NCBI GenBank assembly: GCA_963559135.1
Contig: CAUWJP010000012.1
Location: forward strand, 11,679-75,678
Source of the DNA: Sellimonas sp963559135
GTDB lineage: Bacteria; Bacillota; Clostridia; Lachnospirales; Lachnospiraceae
Direction of reading: 5' to 3'
DNA: 64,000 nt
Of the stretch, positions 16,027 through 24,333 are shown piece by piece. The notes below the pieces were generated by a model. It searched no databases and was not told the origin of the DNA. It was given only the letters and a program-made list of their open reading frames with translations. Every line of letters begins with the position of its first letter. The stretch's first letter is position 1. Position numbers and translations under genes: made by a program.

Positions 16027-16683
16027 CTATTTAAAATAATCCAACCGCTTCTCAATATAGTTGAACAGAAGCGTAAGAATGCCTACAAATGCAAGATAAA
16101 ATACACCTGTATAAAATAATGGCCATGTGATTCCCGCAGACTTCATAAACGAATACCCTGCAAATGTCAGCTCATAAGCCGCGATGATTCTTGCAAGAGC
16201 GGTATCCTTCACCAAAGTAATAACTTCATTAGACATTGGCGGAACAACCCGTTTTACCATCTGAAGCAATGTGATTTTGAAAAAGATCTGGCTTTTTGTC
16301 ATGCCGAGCACCTGTCCCGCTTCTTTCTGTCCCACCGGGATGCTCTCGATTCCTCCCCGAAAGATTACAGAAAAATAGCAAGAGTAATTAATAGCAAAGG
16401 CCACTACTGTCGCAGTAATTCGCCCAGCCTCATTTCCACTCCAGATATTGTGCCCAAACCACAGCCCCGGACCGTAGAAAATGATAATCAGCTGCAACAT
16501 CAACGGTGTCCCTCTGATAATCCACACAAGTACCTGTATGAAATACCGCAGCACTTTCCATCGGCTGGCACTTCCAATTCCCAACAAGAGTCCAATCGGA
16601 AGTGAAAAGATTAATGTAAAAATGAAAATCTGGAAAGTTGTCCACAAACCTCCCATCAATTCTAGCGTTACTGTACCAAACAT
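16027..16683 (-). CDS. Polar amino-acid ABC transporter permease
   Basis: 218 residues from ATG 16683 with AGGAG upstream. It has five or so membrane spans and the coupling-helix region (GGIESIPVGQKEAGQVLGM) typical of HisM/GlnP-type permeases. A single permease gene implies a homodimeric channel. Confidence 0.94.
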   Translation of the reverse strand: MFGTVTLELMGGLWTTFQIFIFTLIFSLPIGLLLGIGSASRWKVLRYFIQVLVWIIRGTPLMLQLIIIFYGPGLWFGHNIWSGNEAGRITATVVAFAINYSCYFSVIFRGGIESIPVGQKEAGQVLGMTKSQIFFKITLLQMVKRVVPPMSNEVITLVKDTALARIIAAYELTFAGYSFMKSAGITWPLFYTGVFYLAFVGILTLLFNYIEKRLDYFK

Positions 16684-16702
16684 CGTTCTGTCTCCTATTT
16701 CA

Positions 16703-16749
16703 ACATTGTACAAGGCGGGAAATCAGTTCATTTCCTGCCTTGCAAATGT
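16703..16749 (-). other. Stem-loop between binding-protein and permease genes
   Basis: CAAGGCGGGAAAT (16711-16723) pairs with 16730-16742 and extends outward with ACATT/AATGT. No T-run follows. Such intercistronic stems often protect the upstream binding-protein mRNA and lower permease expression. Confidence 0.7.
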
Positions 16750-16768
16750 CTCTTTTAATTTTCTTTTC

Positions 16769-17572
16769 TTATTTTTCATTCGGCACTACTACAACCTGCG
16801 CATTGTTACAGTATGCATTTGTGCATGCCATCGAAGAAGTAACTTCATCCGTCAAAGTCATTCCATTCCAGACCACATCAATGTTTCCGGACTGAAGTTC
16901 CATAATCTTGTTGTCCCAGTCAATCTCAACAAACTGCACTTCTACTCCTAGTTTGTCTGCTACAATCTTAGCCATATCTGCATCGAAACCGATCCAGTCA
17001 CCGTTTTCATCTTTGTAATCCATCGGTTCAAAATCTGTAATGCCGACAACCAAAGTTCCTTTTTTCTGAATTGCTTCAACGTCGCTGTCTTTTTCGGATG
17101 CTTCATACTCCGCTTCTTTCTGCTCCACAATCGCTTCCTGAACACCATACTTTTCTGCCGTTTCCATCATACTTCCATCGGCATAAGTCTCTGCAAATAC
17201 AGCATTAATGTAAGATGCAAGATCAGATCCCTTACGACAGCCTACACCATATTCTTCCGTTGTCAACTCATCTGTGTGGATAAGATCCGGATAGCTGGTA
17301 CCTTCTCCAATCATGGCACCGGCCATCAAAAGATCAATAATTGCCGCTCCGGATGTCCCTGACTGAACTTCCATTAACGCATCTGCCTGTGATGCAACTG
17401 AATTGATCTCCCATCCCTTTTCTTTCGCTACTGCCTCTCCTGCGGAACCAGCTTCCACAGCATACACAACACTGTCTTTTGTATCTTTATCTTTTCCATC
17501 ACCCCCGCCGCAGGCAGTCAATCCCATTACCATGGTCACACATAACATTGTAGCAAGTAATTTCTTTTTCAT
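16769..17572 (-). CDS. Amino-acid ABC solute-binding lipoprotein with circularly permuted lobes
   Basis: 267 residues. The lipoprotein signal has its lipobox Cys at 21 (LTAC). Usual members of SBP family 3 begin with a LVVGITDF-type strand, reach AQVVVV at the hinge and only then read AVEAGSAGEA to YGVQEA. Here the order is reversed. Lobe 2 comes first, about 34-150 (VVYAVEAGSAGEAVAKEKG to EYGVGCRKGSDL and YGVQEAIVEQ). A linker, about 151-170, follows. Lobe 1 is last, about 171-267 (GTLVVGITDFEPMDY to TNAYCNNAQVVVVPNEK, stop). Both lobes look complete and the frame is open, with GGAGGAG before the ATG, so a folded protein is likely. The order reversal is read directly; fold and function are inferred. 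Confidence 0.9.
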   Translation of the reverse strand: MKKKLLATMLCVTMVMGLTACGGGDGKDKDTKDSVVYAVEAGSAGEAVAKEKGWEINSVASQADALMEVQSGTSGAAIIDLLMAGAMIGEGTSYPDLIHTDELTTEEYGVGCRKGSDLASYINAVFAETYADGSMMETAEKYGVQEAIVEQKEAEYEASEKDSDVEAIQKKGTLVVGITDFEPMDYKDENGDWIGFDADMAKIVADKLGVEVQFVEIDWDNKIMELQSGNIDVVWNGMTLTDEVTSSMACTNAYCNNAQVVVVPNEK

Positions 17573-17610
17573 TCTATCTCCTCCAAATATACTCTCATAA
17601 TACTTTTAGT

Positions 17611-17639
17611 ATTTTACCATGGTAGCGCGCTAAAGTAAA
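17611..17639 (-). promoter_or_regulatory. Promoter of the ABC importer with palindromes in the spacer
   Basis: Minus strand TTTACT (17634-17639), 17 bases, TAAAAT (17611-17616). Two perfect 10-bp palindromes, TACCATGGTA (17615-17624) and TAGCGCGCTA (17623-17632), overlap the spacer and probably form an operator. Confidence 0.65.
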
Positions 17640-17683
17640 GTGCTTTTTTACCATATGCACATCTTTGTACAACTTTTTGACAT

Positions 17684-17727
17684 AAAAAAAATGCTCCAAA
17701 CCCTCCCTTTACTAGGATTTGAAGCAT
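17684..17727 (-). terminator. Terminator of the tRNA-Tyr/tRNA-Leu unit
   Basis: A 13-bp stem with G-U pairs (17691-17703 with 17715-17727) is followed by a seven-T run in the minus direction. Confidence 0.88.
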
Positions 17728-17737
17728 CTTACATTAC

Positions 17738-17824
17738 TGCCGCAGACCGGAATCGAACCGGTACGGGAGGATAAGTCCCGCAGGATTTTAAGTCCTGTGC
17801 GTCTGCCAGTTCCGCCACTGCGGC
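17738..17824 (-). tRNA. tRNA-Leu (TAA)
   Basis: An 87-nt class II tRNA with a long variable arm. The acceptor GCCGCAG (17818-17824) pairs with 17739-17745, the anticodon is TAA and the discriminator is A. CCA is not encoded. Confidence 0.95.
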
Positions 17825-17828
17825 AAAG

Positions 17829-17910
17829 TGGATGGAGGTGGATTCGAACCACCGAAAGCGTTGCTAACAGATTTACAGTCTGCCCCCTTTGGCCACTCGG
17901 GAATCCATCC
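17829..17910 (-). tRNA. tRNA-Tyr (GTA)
   Basis: An 82-nt class II tRNA. The acceptor GGATGGA (17904-17910) pairs with 17830-17836, the anticodon is GTA and the discriminator is A. It lies 4 bases upstream of tRNA-Leu in the same direction. Confidence 0.95.
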
Positions 17911-17947
17911 ATATCATACAGAGCCTTTATTACCCTGCCAATAATTA

Positions 17948-17976
17948 CTTATACCACATTTCAGAGAAAAACGCAA
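17948..17976 (-). promoter_or_regulatory. Promoter of the tRNA-Tyr/tRNA-Leu unit
   Basis: Minus strand TTGCGT (17971-17976), 17 bases, TATAAG (17948-17953). The start would be about 30 bases before tRNA-Tyr. The -35 hexamer lies in the stem of the terminator of the upstream gene. Confidence 0.6.
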
Positions 17977-17995
17977 GGGAAATTTCCCTTGCGTT
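17964..17995 (-). terminator. Terminator after the LCP gene
   Basis: A perfect inverted repeat, AACGCAAGGGAAA with its complement (17970-17995), is followed by TTTTTCTC in the minus direction. Confidence 0.88.
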
Positions 17996-18034
17996 TCTTT
18001 TATATCTTTAATCTTAATCGTAAACAGTTTGGTA

Positions 18035-19753
18035 TCAGGTTCCATCAGCTGTCTCAGATCCCTGGATAACCTCTCCAGCCTCCACTTTATTAATCATGTC
18101 TGCAATCTCGGTTACCGTTTCTTCATTTGGAATCGTCACATACAGATACTGGCTTCCGGTGGAGTAGCACATCTCTTCACTGCTGATACCGTCAGCCGCC
18201 ATGGAGTAAATCTGCCAGTCAGAGTGATCACTGAGCTGTTGCTTAATAAGCGCCCGGATCTGTTTCATGGACATGTTTGTCTCTACACTGTCAGCTGCCT
18301 CATCGAGGATATCAGCCGCCTTTACGATCATAGATGGAGATACCATCTTTTTAATCATTGCGGTAATCAGCGCTTCCTGATTCTTTCCACGCTGATTGTC
18401 TCCGTCTACAAGTGCATGACGCTCTCTTGCAAATGCGAGTGCCTCCTGACCGTCCAGATGATTGGTTCCCTCCTGGATCTCAACGACAGCTCCGGCGTCG
18501 GTACCTGTTGTGAATGCATATTCAGACTCTACGTCCACACCGCCCAGAATGTCAATGATATTGATAAAGGAGGTAAAGTTCAGTCTCGCATAGAACGGAA
18601 TCGATACTTGATACAGTTCTTCCAGTGTATTAATGGAAACGTCCACTCCGTAATTTCCTGCGTGAGTAAGCTTATCTTTCATACCGCCGGAGATTCCAGG
18701 AATCTCAACATAGTAGTCTCGCGGTGTCGTCACAAGCAGAATCTGATGGGTTGTCGGATTGACCGTTGCGATGATATTAACGTCACTTCGGCTGGAATCC
18801 TCTACATTTCCATAGATATCGATACCGCTGATGTAGACGGTAAACGGCTCTGACTGAACCGGAACATCCAGAGAAACATCCTGCGTTTCTTCTACTGTAT
18901 ATTCGTAAATTACCCTTGTCTTAGAACCGAAGTCCTCAGTCGCTTTTTCCATCGTATTCTGATAATTGGAATCATAGACGATGATATCGATCTTTTCATC
19001 CATCAGAGCCTGAGCCATCTCTTCCATATTATCAAATACTTCTGTGTCAATGCTCTTTTTCAGCTGCTTATTAATATTGGAAAGCGCCTTATCGGTATTT
19101 TCTCCATCTGTTGCATACTGAATTCCGAATACATAATCTTCCGCGTCGCTTAACTTTTCTGCTTTGTCGTCTTCACGTACGACCGCAACCATCCGATGGC
19201 TTTCTGTTCCTCCTCCGGCAATGCTAAGAAGCGCTCCGCCGGTCCTATAAACATAAAAGGATCCGACAGCCAGAACGACTGTCATCAAAAGGCTGAATAC
19301 CTTACCGACAATCTTACCCTTTCCACGCACAGCCAGCTGCGAAATCAATGTAATTCCAAGCAATACCAGAAGTACTCCTGCGATCCCCAGAAGGTATTCC
19401 ATAAGCAGAATATCCATCCAGCACAGGAGCCACAAAAACGCCAGCGATGCTGCAAGCTGGAGAGCAAAAAATACCATCCCTCTGGCAGCGCCGGCGCGCT
19501 CTGCTTTTCTCTCTTTTCGCCTTCCGATCTTCCTTAATCTTCTTGCCTGCTTCTCTTCATCCGTAAGCCTGTCAGGAATCCTCCGTCTGGTTCCCTCCGA
19601 CTTTCTTTTTCTCGTTGCCTTACGTTCCTGTGCCTCATCCAAATTATAGTCTGAAGCGGACTTCTTCTGACCGGACGTATCCGCCTGTCTTTTCCGCCGG
19701 CGTACCGGTCTCTTCTCCGGAAGCTTTCCGTTTCCACTCTCTTTCTGGATCAT
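18035..19753 (-). CDS. LytR-CpsA-Psr (LCP) family protein with extended N-terminus
   Basis: 572 residues. LCP proteins attach wall polymers to peptidoglycan. Residues 1-90 are a very basic cytoplasmic tail (KRPVRRRKRQ, RKIGRRKERKAERAG). Three or so membrane spans follow (about 92-170). Residues of about 185-285 form a domain like a small solute-binding fold (EDYVFGIQY, DEKIDIIVYDSNYQN). The LCP domain (about 300-520) has the key Arg/Asp in DSSRSDVNI, the TTPRDYYVEIPG strand and LAFARERHALVDGDNQRG. The start has AAAGGAT upstream. Catalytic activity is very likely; the polymer is unknown. Confidence 0.93.
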   Translation of the reverse strand: MIQKESGNGKLPEKRPVRRRKRQADTSGQKKSASDYNLDEAQERKATRKRKSEGTRRRIPDRLTDEEKQARRLRKIGRRKERKAERAGAARGMVFFALQLAASLAFLWLLCWMDILLMEYLLGIAGVLLVLLGITLISQLAVRGKGKIVGKVFSLLMTVVLAVGSFYVYRTGGALLSIAGGGTESHRMVAVVREDDKAEKLSDAEDYVFGIQYATDGENTDKALSNINKQLKKSIDTEVFDNMEEMAQALMDEKIDIIVYDSNYQNTMEKATEDFGSKTRVIYEYTVEETQDVSLDVPVQSEPFTVYISGIDIYGNVEDSSRSDVNIIATVNPTTHQILLVTTPRDYYVEIPGISGGMKDKLTHAGNYGVDVSINTLEELYQVSIPFYARLNFTSFINIIDILGGVDVESEYAFTTGTDAGAVVEIQEGTNHLDGQEALAFARERHALVDGDNQRGKNQEALITAMIKKMVSPSMIVKAADILDEAADSVETNMSMKQIRALIKQQLSDHSDWQIYSMAADGISSEEMCYSTGSQYLYVTIPNEETVTEIADMINKVEAGEVIQGSETADGT

Positions 19754-19813
19754 AGTCTTTTTATCCTTTCGTAGGTCTTTCCTGCGATTGTTCGCACTTA
19801 TACTATTTTATAA

Positions 19814-19842
19814 CTTTTACTACATCTGCGTCAGTTTGTCAA
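19814..19842 (-). promoter_or_regulatory. LCP gene promoter
   Basis: Minus strand TTGACA (19837-19842), 17 bases, then TAAAAG (19814-19819). It lies in the 97-base gap after the glycoside hydrolase gene. Confidence 0.65.
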
Positions 19843-19850
19843 GTTTTTGG

Positions 19851-21899
19851 CTAATATTCACGCTTTTTTAAAATTATCGCGGAATGTTTTCCCATATTAA
19901 GGATGATCTCACCGTTCTCTATGATATACTCTTCAAACTCTGTTGTATATCCCCCATCATATGTATAAATCAGTCTTCTCATAAATCCTTGCATCGGAAT
20001 CTCTGCCGGCCATACAGGCACACGGACTGTAGCCGCCTCGCTTCGGTTGTTCACAATAACGACGAACTGTTTTCTGTCGTTGAATCGTGCATAAGCAAGG
20101 ATTCCCTCTTCCCAGGAGAGCATTTTGATGGATCCTGTCCGGAATGCTCGGTATCGTTTGTGGATGGCGATAACCTCCTTATGGAAGTCGATCAATTCTT
20201 TGTCTTCATTTCCCCACGGATACGTTCTCCGGTTATCCGGGTCTGTAAATCCACATACTCCGGCCTCATCGCCGTAATAAATAGTCGGCGCTCCTACCCA
20301 GGTCATCTGCATCACGACAGCCTCTCTCATGATCGCAGGATTCGTATAGATCTCTGCAGCCTCGTGTCCCAGCTGATCAACACGGCCCACCATGTGGTTC
20401 GTCCGTGTCAGGAACCGGGAATGGTCGTGGTTAGACAGTTCATTCATTGCCGTCAGAAGTGACGGAGTCGGCATGGCCGCCATATGATGCGTAATGGAGT
20501 TGATAAAGTAATCTGCATTGTCGCACAGATCTGGCCGGCTTAAATCGCTGTGTTTTTCCATACCGGTCAAGAACCAGGTCAGCGGCTCCATAAATGCATC
20601 ATAATTCATGACGGTATCCCACTCATCTCCCTGGAGCCATTCTTTCGGATCACCATAGTGCTCTGCAAGAATAATTGCCTGTGGATTGGCGCTTTTAACT
20701 ACCATCCGGAACCGTTTCCAGAAATCGTGGTTGTATTCCTTTGACATTCCAAGATCGGCCGCCACATCCAGTCTCCATCCGTCCACATTATACGGCGGGG
20801 AAACCCATTTTTTCCCGATTCTGAGAATGTAATTTTCCAGTTTTATGGATTCTTCGTAATTCAGCTTCGGCAGGGTCTCATGCCCCCACCAGCCGTCATA
20901 GTTGCCGTTATCCGGCCATGCGCCCGGATCTTCATTGTAAAACTTGAAGAAGTCCCGGTACGGACTGTCCGCAGAAATGTATGCACCCGGTTCGTACGAT
21001 CCTTCTTTCAGATAAATCTTCTCTCTGTCCATCCATTTGTTGAAAGAACCGCAGTGGTTAAAAACTCCATCGAGGATGACTTTCATTCCTCTCTTGTGGA
21101 TCTCGTCAACTACATGGGCAAAAAATTGGTTGCTCGCCTCCAGATTTTCCTTTCCGGCGCTGCGGATCTGATATTTTGTTGCCTGACTGTTGTCTGTACA
21201 ACCTTCCGGCAGAATCTCTCCGCCGTCTTTTACGATCTTGCCGAAATGCGGATCAATATAATCATAGTCCTGAATATCGTATTTGTGATTAGACGGCGAA
21301 ACGAAAAGCGGGTTAAAATAGATGACCTCAACTCCAAGATCCTGAAGATAGTCAAGCTTATCCAGAACTCCCTGCAGATCGCCGCCGTAAAACTCACGGA
21401 TCGCCATCGTCTTGGCAGGTTTCTGGTTCCAGTCTTCCACTTTCTCAGATCTTGCCCCGAGATAATAGTATTCCCCTGTCACAACATCATTATCCGGATC
21501 TCCGTTGCAGAAACGATCCGTATATATCTGATACATTACCGCTCCTTTGGCCCATTCCGGCGTGGAGAAGTTCGGGATCAGGACAAAGTCGTAAGTCCGC
21601 ATCGGCTCTTCCACTACTCCGTAAAGGTTAAAGTACACGAGTTCTCCGTCATTTCCACGAATCTCAAAATGATATTTTAAAGGCTCGTTTCCTATCTGAA
21701 TCCGGGTGTTATAATAATCAAAAACTTCTGTTGACTGCCCTTTTTCCATAGAAAAACAGGCCTCTCTTGTGACCACTTTTACTTCCTGCACATCATCTTT
21801 CGCCGTTCGGAATCTTAAAATTATCTTCTGATTTTCTACCGGTTCCGGCGGGATGACATATACTCCCGTCCCATCACAAAATAATGCCTGTTTATTCAT
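19851..21899 (-). CDS. GH13 alpha-glucan hydrolase (neopullulanase/cyclomaltodextrinase type)
   Basis: 682 residues from ATG 21899 with AAAGGGAG upstream. The longer open frame would run into ftsH. There is no signal peptide, so it acts in the cytoplasm. An N-terminal beta domain (1-110) is followed by the GH13 barrel, with DGVFNHCG, GWRLDVAADLG (nucleophile Asp), ILAEHYGD (acid/base Glu) and ELSNHDHSR, and a C-terminal beta domain. The N-terminal domain and MYQIYTDRFCNGDPDND suit the enzymes that trim maltodextrins, cyclodextrins or pullulan. It follows ftsH by 25 bases. It may work with the glgC/glgD glycogen genes at 38-40 kb. Confidence 0.9.
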   Translation of the reverse strand: MNKQALFCDGTGVYVIPPEPVENQKIILRFRTAKDDVQEVKVVTREACFSMEKGQSTEVFDYYNTRIQIGNEPLKYHFEIRGNDGELVYFNLYGVVEEPMRTYDFVLIPNFSTPEWAKGAVMYQIYTDRFCNGDPDNDVVTGEYYYLGARSEKVEDWNQKPAKTMAIREFYGGDLQGVLDKLDYLQDLGVEVIYFNPLFVSPSNHKYDIQDYDYIDPHFGKIVKDGGEILPEGCTDNSQATKYQIRSAGKENLEASNQFFAHVVDEIHKRGMKVILDGVFNHCGSFNKWMDREKIYLKEGSYEPGAYISADSPYRDFFKFYNEDPGAWPDNGNYDGWWGHETLPKLNYEESIKLENYILRIGKKWVSPPYNVDGWRLDVAADLGMSKEYNHDFWKRFRMVVKSANPQAIILAEHYGDPKEWLQGDEWDTVMNYDAFMEPLTWFLTGMEKHSDLSRPDLCDNADYFINSITHHMAAMPTPSLLTAMNELSNHDHSRFLTRTNHMVGRVDQLGHEAAEIYTNPAIMREAVVMQMTWVGAPTIYYGDEAGVCGFTDPDNRRTYPWGNEDKELIDFHKEVIAIHKRYRAFRTGSIKMLSWEEGILAYARFNDRKQFVVIVNNRSEAATVRVPVWPAEIPMQGFMRRLIYTYDGGYTTEFEEYIIENGEIILNMGKHSAIILKKREY

Positions 21900-21924
21900 A
21901 AACATACTCCCTTTCTTCGCGTAT

Positions 21925-23787
21925 CTACTCTGGCTGCATCTGTTCTTCCTGAGAGCTTTCTGTAAATAAACTTTCAAACTCTTCTCTGGAAATCTTTTCT
22001 TTTTGCAGAAGGAGAGATGCACACTTGTGTAATACGTCCATATGCTCGTTAATTATTGTCTTTGCTTCTTCATAACATTCGTCAATAATTCTTTTCACTT
22101 CCTCATCAATCTTCCCTGCAACCGCTTCACCATAACCTCTTGTGTGAGCGAGATCCCTTCCAATGAAGACTTCGTCGCTGTCATTGTCATAATTGATCAA
22201 TCCGACCTCCTTTGACATGCCGAACTTGGTCACCATCGCTTTTGCAAGGCTTGTAGCCTGCTTGATATCCTGTGATGCTCCTGTCGTAATATCATCAAAG
22301 ATGATTTCTTCTGCGACACGGCCTCCAAGAGAAACCGTGATGTCCTGAAGCATTTTCCCCTTTGTGTTGAACATCTCGTCTTTTTCCGGAAGTGGCATGG
22401 TATAACCTGCCGCACCGTTTCCTGTCGGAATGATAGATACTGTATAGACCGGACCCACATCCGGAAGAAGATGGAACAGGATCGCGTGTCCTGACTCATG
22501 GTAGGCCGTAATCCTCTTTTCCTTATCTGAAATTACGCGGCTCTTCTTCTCCGCGCCGATTCCGACTTTCACAAATGCCCGGCGGATGTCTTCCTGTGTA
22601 ATGTACATACGGGCCTGCTTTGCCGCGTAAATCGCACTTTCGTTGAGCAGGTTTTCAAGGTCTGCTCCTGTAAATCCGGCAGTTGTCTGTGCAATCTGTC
22701 TCAGGTCTACATCGTCTCCAAGCGGCTTCTTTCTTGCGTGTACGGCAAGAATCTCAAATCTTCCCTGTACATCAGGCCGACCGACGAGAACCTTTCTGTC
22801 AAACCGTCCCGGACGCAGGATCGCAGGATCCAGAATATCCACACGGTTTGTCGCAGCCATGACAATGATTCCCTCATTGACTCCGAATCCGTCCATCTCC
22901 ACAAGGAGCTGGTTCAGTGTCTGCTCTCTTTCATCATGTCCGCCGCCCATACCGGTTCCTCTGCGTCTTGCAACGGCGTCGATCTCATCGATAAAAATGA
23001 TACACGGCGCATGTTTCTTGGCATCTTCAAACAGATCTCTTACTCTGGATGCTCCGACTCCGACAAACATTTCTACAAAGTCAGAACCAGAAATCGTAAA
23101 GAACGGTACGTCCGCCTCTCCGGCTACAGCCTTCGCAAGAAGTGTCTTACCTGTTCCCGGAGGCCCCTCCAGAAGTACACCTTTCGGAATTCTTGCTCCT
23201 ACCTGGATATATTTCTGAGGATTTTTCAGGAAATCCACGATTTCCTCCAGTTCCTCTTTCTCCTCTTTGAGTCCTGCCACATCCTCGAATGTAACTTTTT
23301 TGTCTTTATCCGTGCTCATTCTGGCCCGGCTCTTTCCGAAGTTCATCGCCTTGGCGCCTGCTCCTCCGTCACCTACGCCACTCTGTCTGCGCATAAATGC
23401 AAAAAGCAGGAAAATTGCTCCTACCATAATGATCGTCGGAAGAATTGATGTCAGGAAGACATTTTCACCCGGCACTTCTCTCAGCTCACAGCTGATCCCT
23501 TCCCCTTCGAGATAATCCTCTTCATTCTGGACATTGGAAATATTGACATATCGGTATTCACCGGAATCTTTCATCAAAAGTTCAACCTGACCCGTCGGGA
23601 CTGCCTGATCCTGATAGATGACGGCACTTTCCACCTGATTTCCCTCGACGGCCTCATGGTATTCATCCAGCGTCATTGTCCTGCTTCTCTGCTGCGACTG
23701 ATTGGTTACCCAGAAAGCAAGGAAGATCAGTATGATAAAGATCAATACTGACACGCTGCCAAAGCCTCTGTTCTTTTTATTATTCAA
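21925..23787 (-). CDS. ftsH: ATP-dependent zinc metalloprotease FtsH
   Basis: 620 residues, starting at a TTG (MNNKKNRGFG). Two membrane spans (about 9-27 and 113-131) surround an outer domain. The AAA module has GPPGTGKTLLAK, DEIDAVARRR and the second region of homology (RPGRFDRKV). The protease domain has HESGH with a distal Asp. It degrades membrane and short-lived soluble proteins. Gene order hpt-ftsH is as in Bacillus. Confidence 0.97.
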   Translation of the reverse strand: MNNKKNRGFGSVSVLIFIILIFLAFWVTNQSQQRSRTMTLDEYHEAVEGNQVESAVIYQDQAVPTGQVELLMKDSGEYRYVNISNVQNEEDYLEGEGISCELREVPGENVFLTSILPTIIMVGAIFLLFAFMRRQSGVGDGGAGAKAMNFGKSRARMSTDKDKKVTFEDVAGLKEEKEELEEIVDFLKNPQKYIQVGARIPKGVLLEGPPGTGKTLLAKAVAGEADVPFFTISGSDFVEMFVGVGASRVRDLFEDAKKHAPCIIFIDEIDAVARRRGTGMGGGHDEREQTLNQLLVEMDGFGVNEGIIVMAATNRVDILDPAILRPGRFDRKVLVGRPDVQGRFEILAVHARKKPLGDDVDLRQIAQTTAGFTGADLENLLNESAIYAAKQARMYITQEDIRRAFVKVGIGAEKKSRVISDKEKRITAYHESGHAILFHLLPDVGPVYTVSIIPTGNGAAGYTMPLPEKDEMFNTKGKMLQDITVSLGGRVAEEIIFDDITTGASQDIKQATSLAKAMVTKFGMSKEVGLINYDNDSDEVFIGRDLAHTRGYGEAVAGKIDEEVKRIIDECYEEAKTIINEHMDVLHKCASLLLQKEKISREEFESLFTESSQEEQMQPE

Positions 23788-23805
23788 TCTTCCTTTTTCT
23801 CCTTT

Positions 23806-24333
23806 CTATTCTACTCCTTCGACCACTCCGATATACGGAAGGTTTCGATACTTCTGGTCATAGTCAAGACCATAACCGACTACAAATTCATCCGGAATAT
23901 TAAAGCCAACATAGTCAACGTGAACATCTTTCACGCGGCGCTCCGGTTTATCCAGAAGAGTACAGATATGCATGCTCTTCGGTCCTCTTTCATTTAAAAT
24001 CTTCATCAGATGAAACAGTGTGCGGCCGGAATCAATGATATCCTCAACGATAATTACATCTTTTCCCTCAAGCGGTTCGTCCAGATCCTTTACGATCTTT
24101 ACTACTCCACTTGATTCTGTGCCTGATCCATAGCTGCTGACACTCATAAAATCCATGGAAACCGGAACTGTAATTCTCTTTGCAAGCTCGCACATAAAGA
24201 AAACCCCGCCCTTCAGGACACAGATCAGATGTACATGTTTTCCCGCATAATCTTCACTGATCTTCTTTCCAAGTTCCTCGATTCTTTGATTTACCTGCTC
24301 CTCCGGAACCAATACTTTAATTGTCTCTGCCAT
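23806..24333 (-). CDS. hpt: Hypoxanthine phosphoribosyltransferase
   Basis: 175 residues with GGAGGAG before ATG. The PRPP loop is VEDIIDSGRT and the catalytic region follows. It salvages hypoxanthine and guanine to IMP and GMP. It overlaps the end of tilS by 17 bases and lies 18 bases upstream of ftsH, the standard Firmicute order. Confidence 0.96.
   Translation of the reverse strand: MAETIKVLVPEEQVNQRIEELGKKISEDYAGKHVHLICVLKGGVFFMCELAKRITVPVSMDFMSVSSYGSGTESSGVVKIVKDLDEPLEGKDVIIVEDIIDSGRTLFHLMKILNERGPKSMHICTLLDKPERRVKDVHVDYVGFNIPDEFVVGYGLDYDQKYRNLPYIGVVEGVE

Noticed and set aside
17913..17941. TTGGCA-17-TATGAT as promoter of the tRNA-Tyr gene
   Set aside because: Transcription would start inside the tRNA acceptor stem; the promoter at 17948-17976 fits better.
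21900..22022. Extra 41 residues on the glycoside hydrolase
   Set aside because: They lie inside the end of ftsH and have no ribosome site; ATG 21899 has one.
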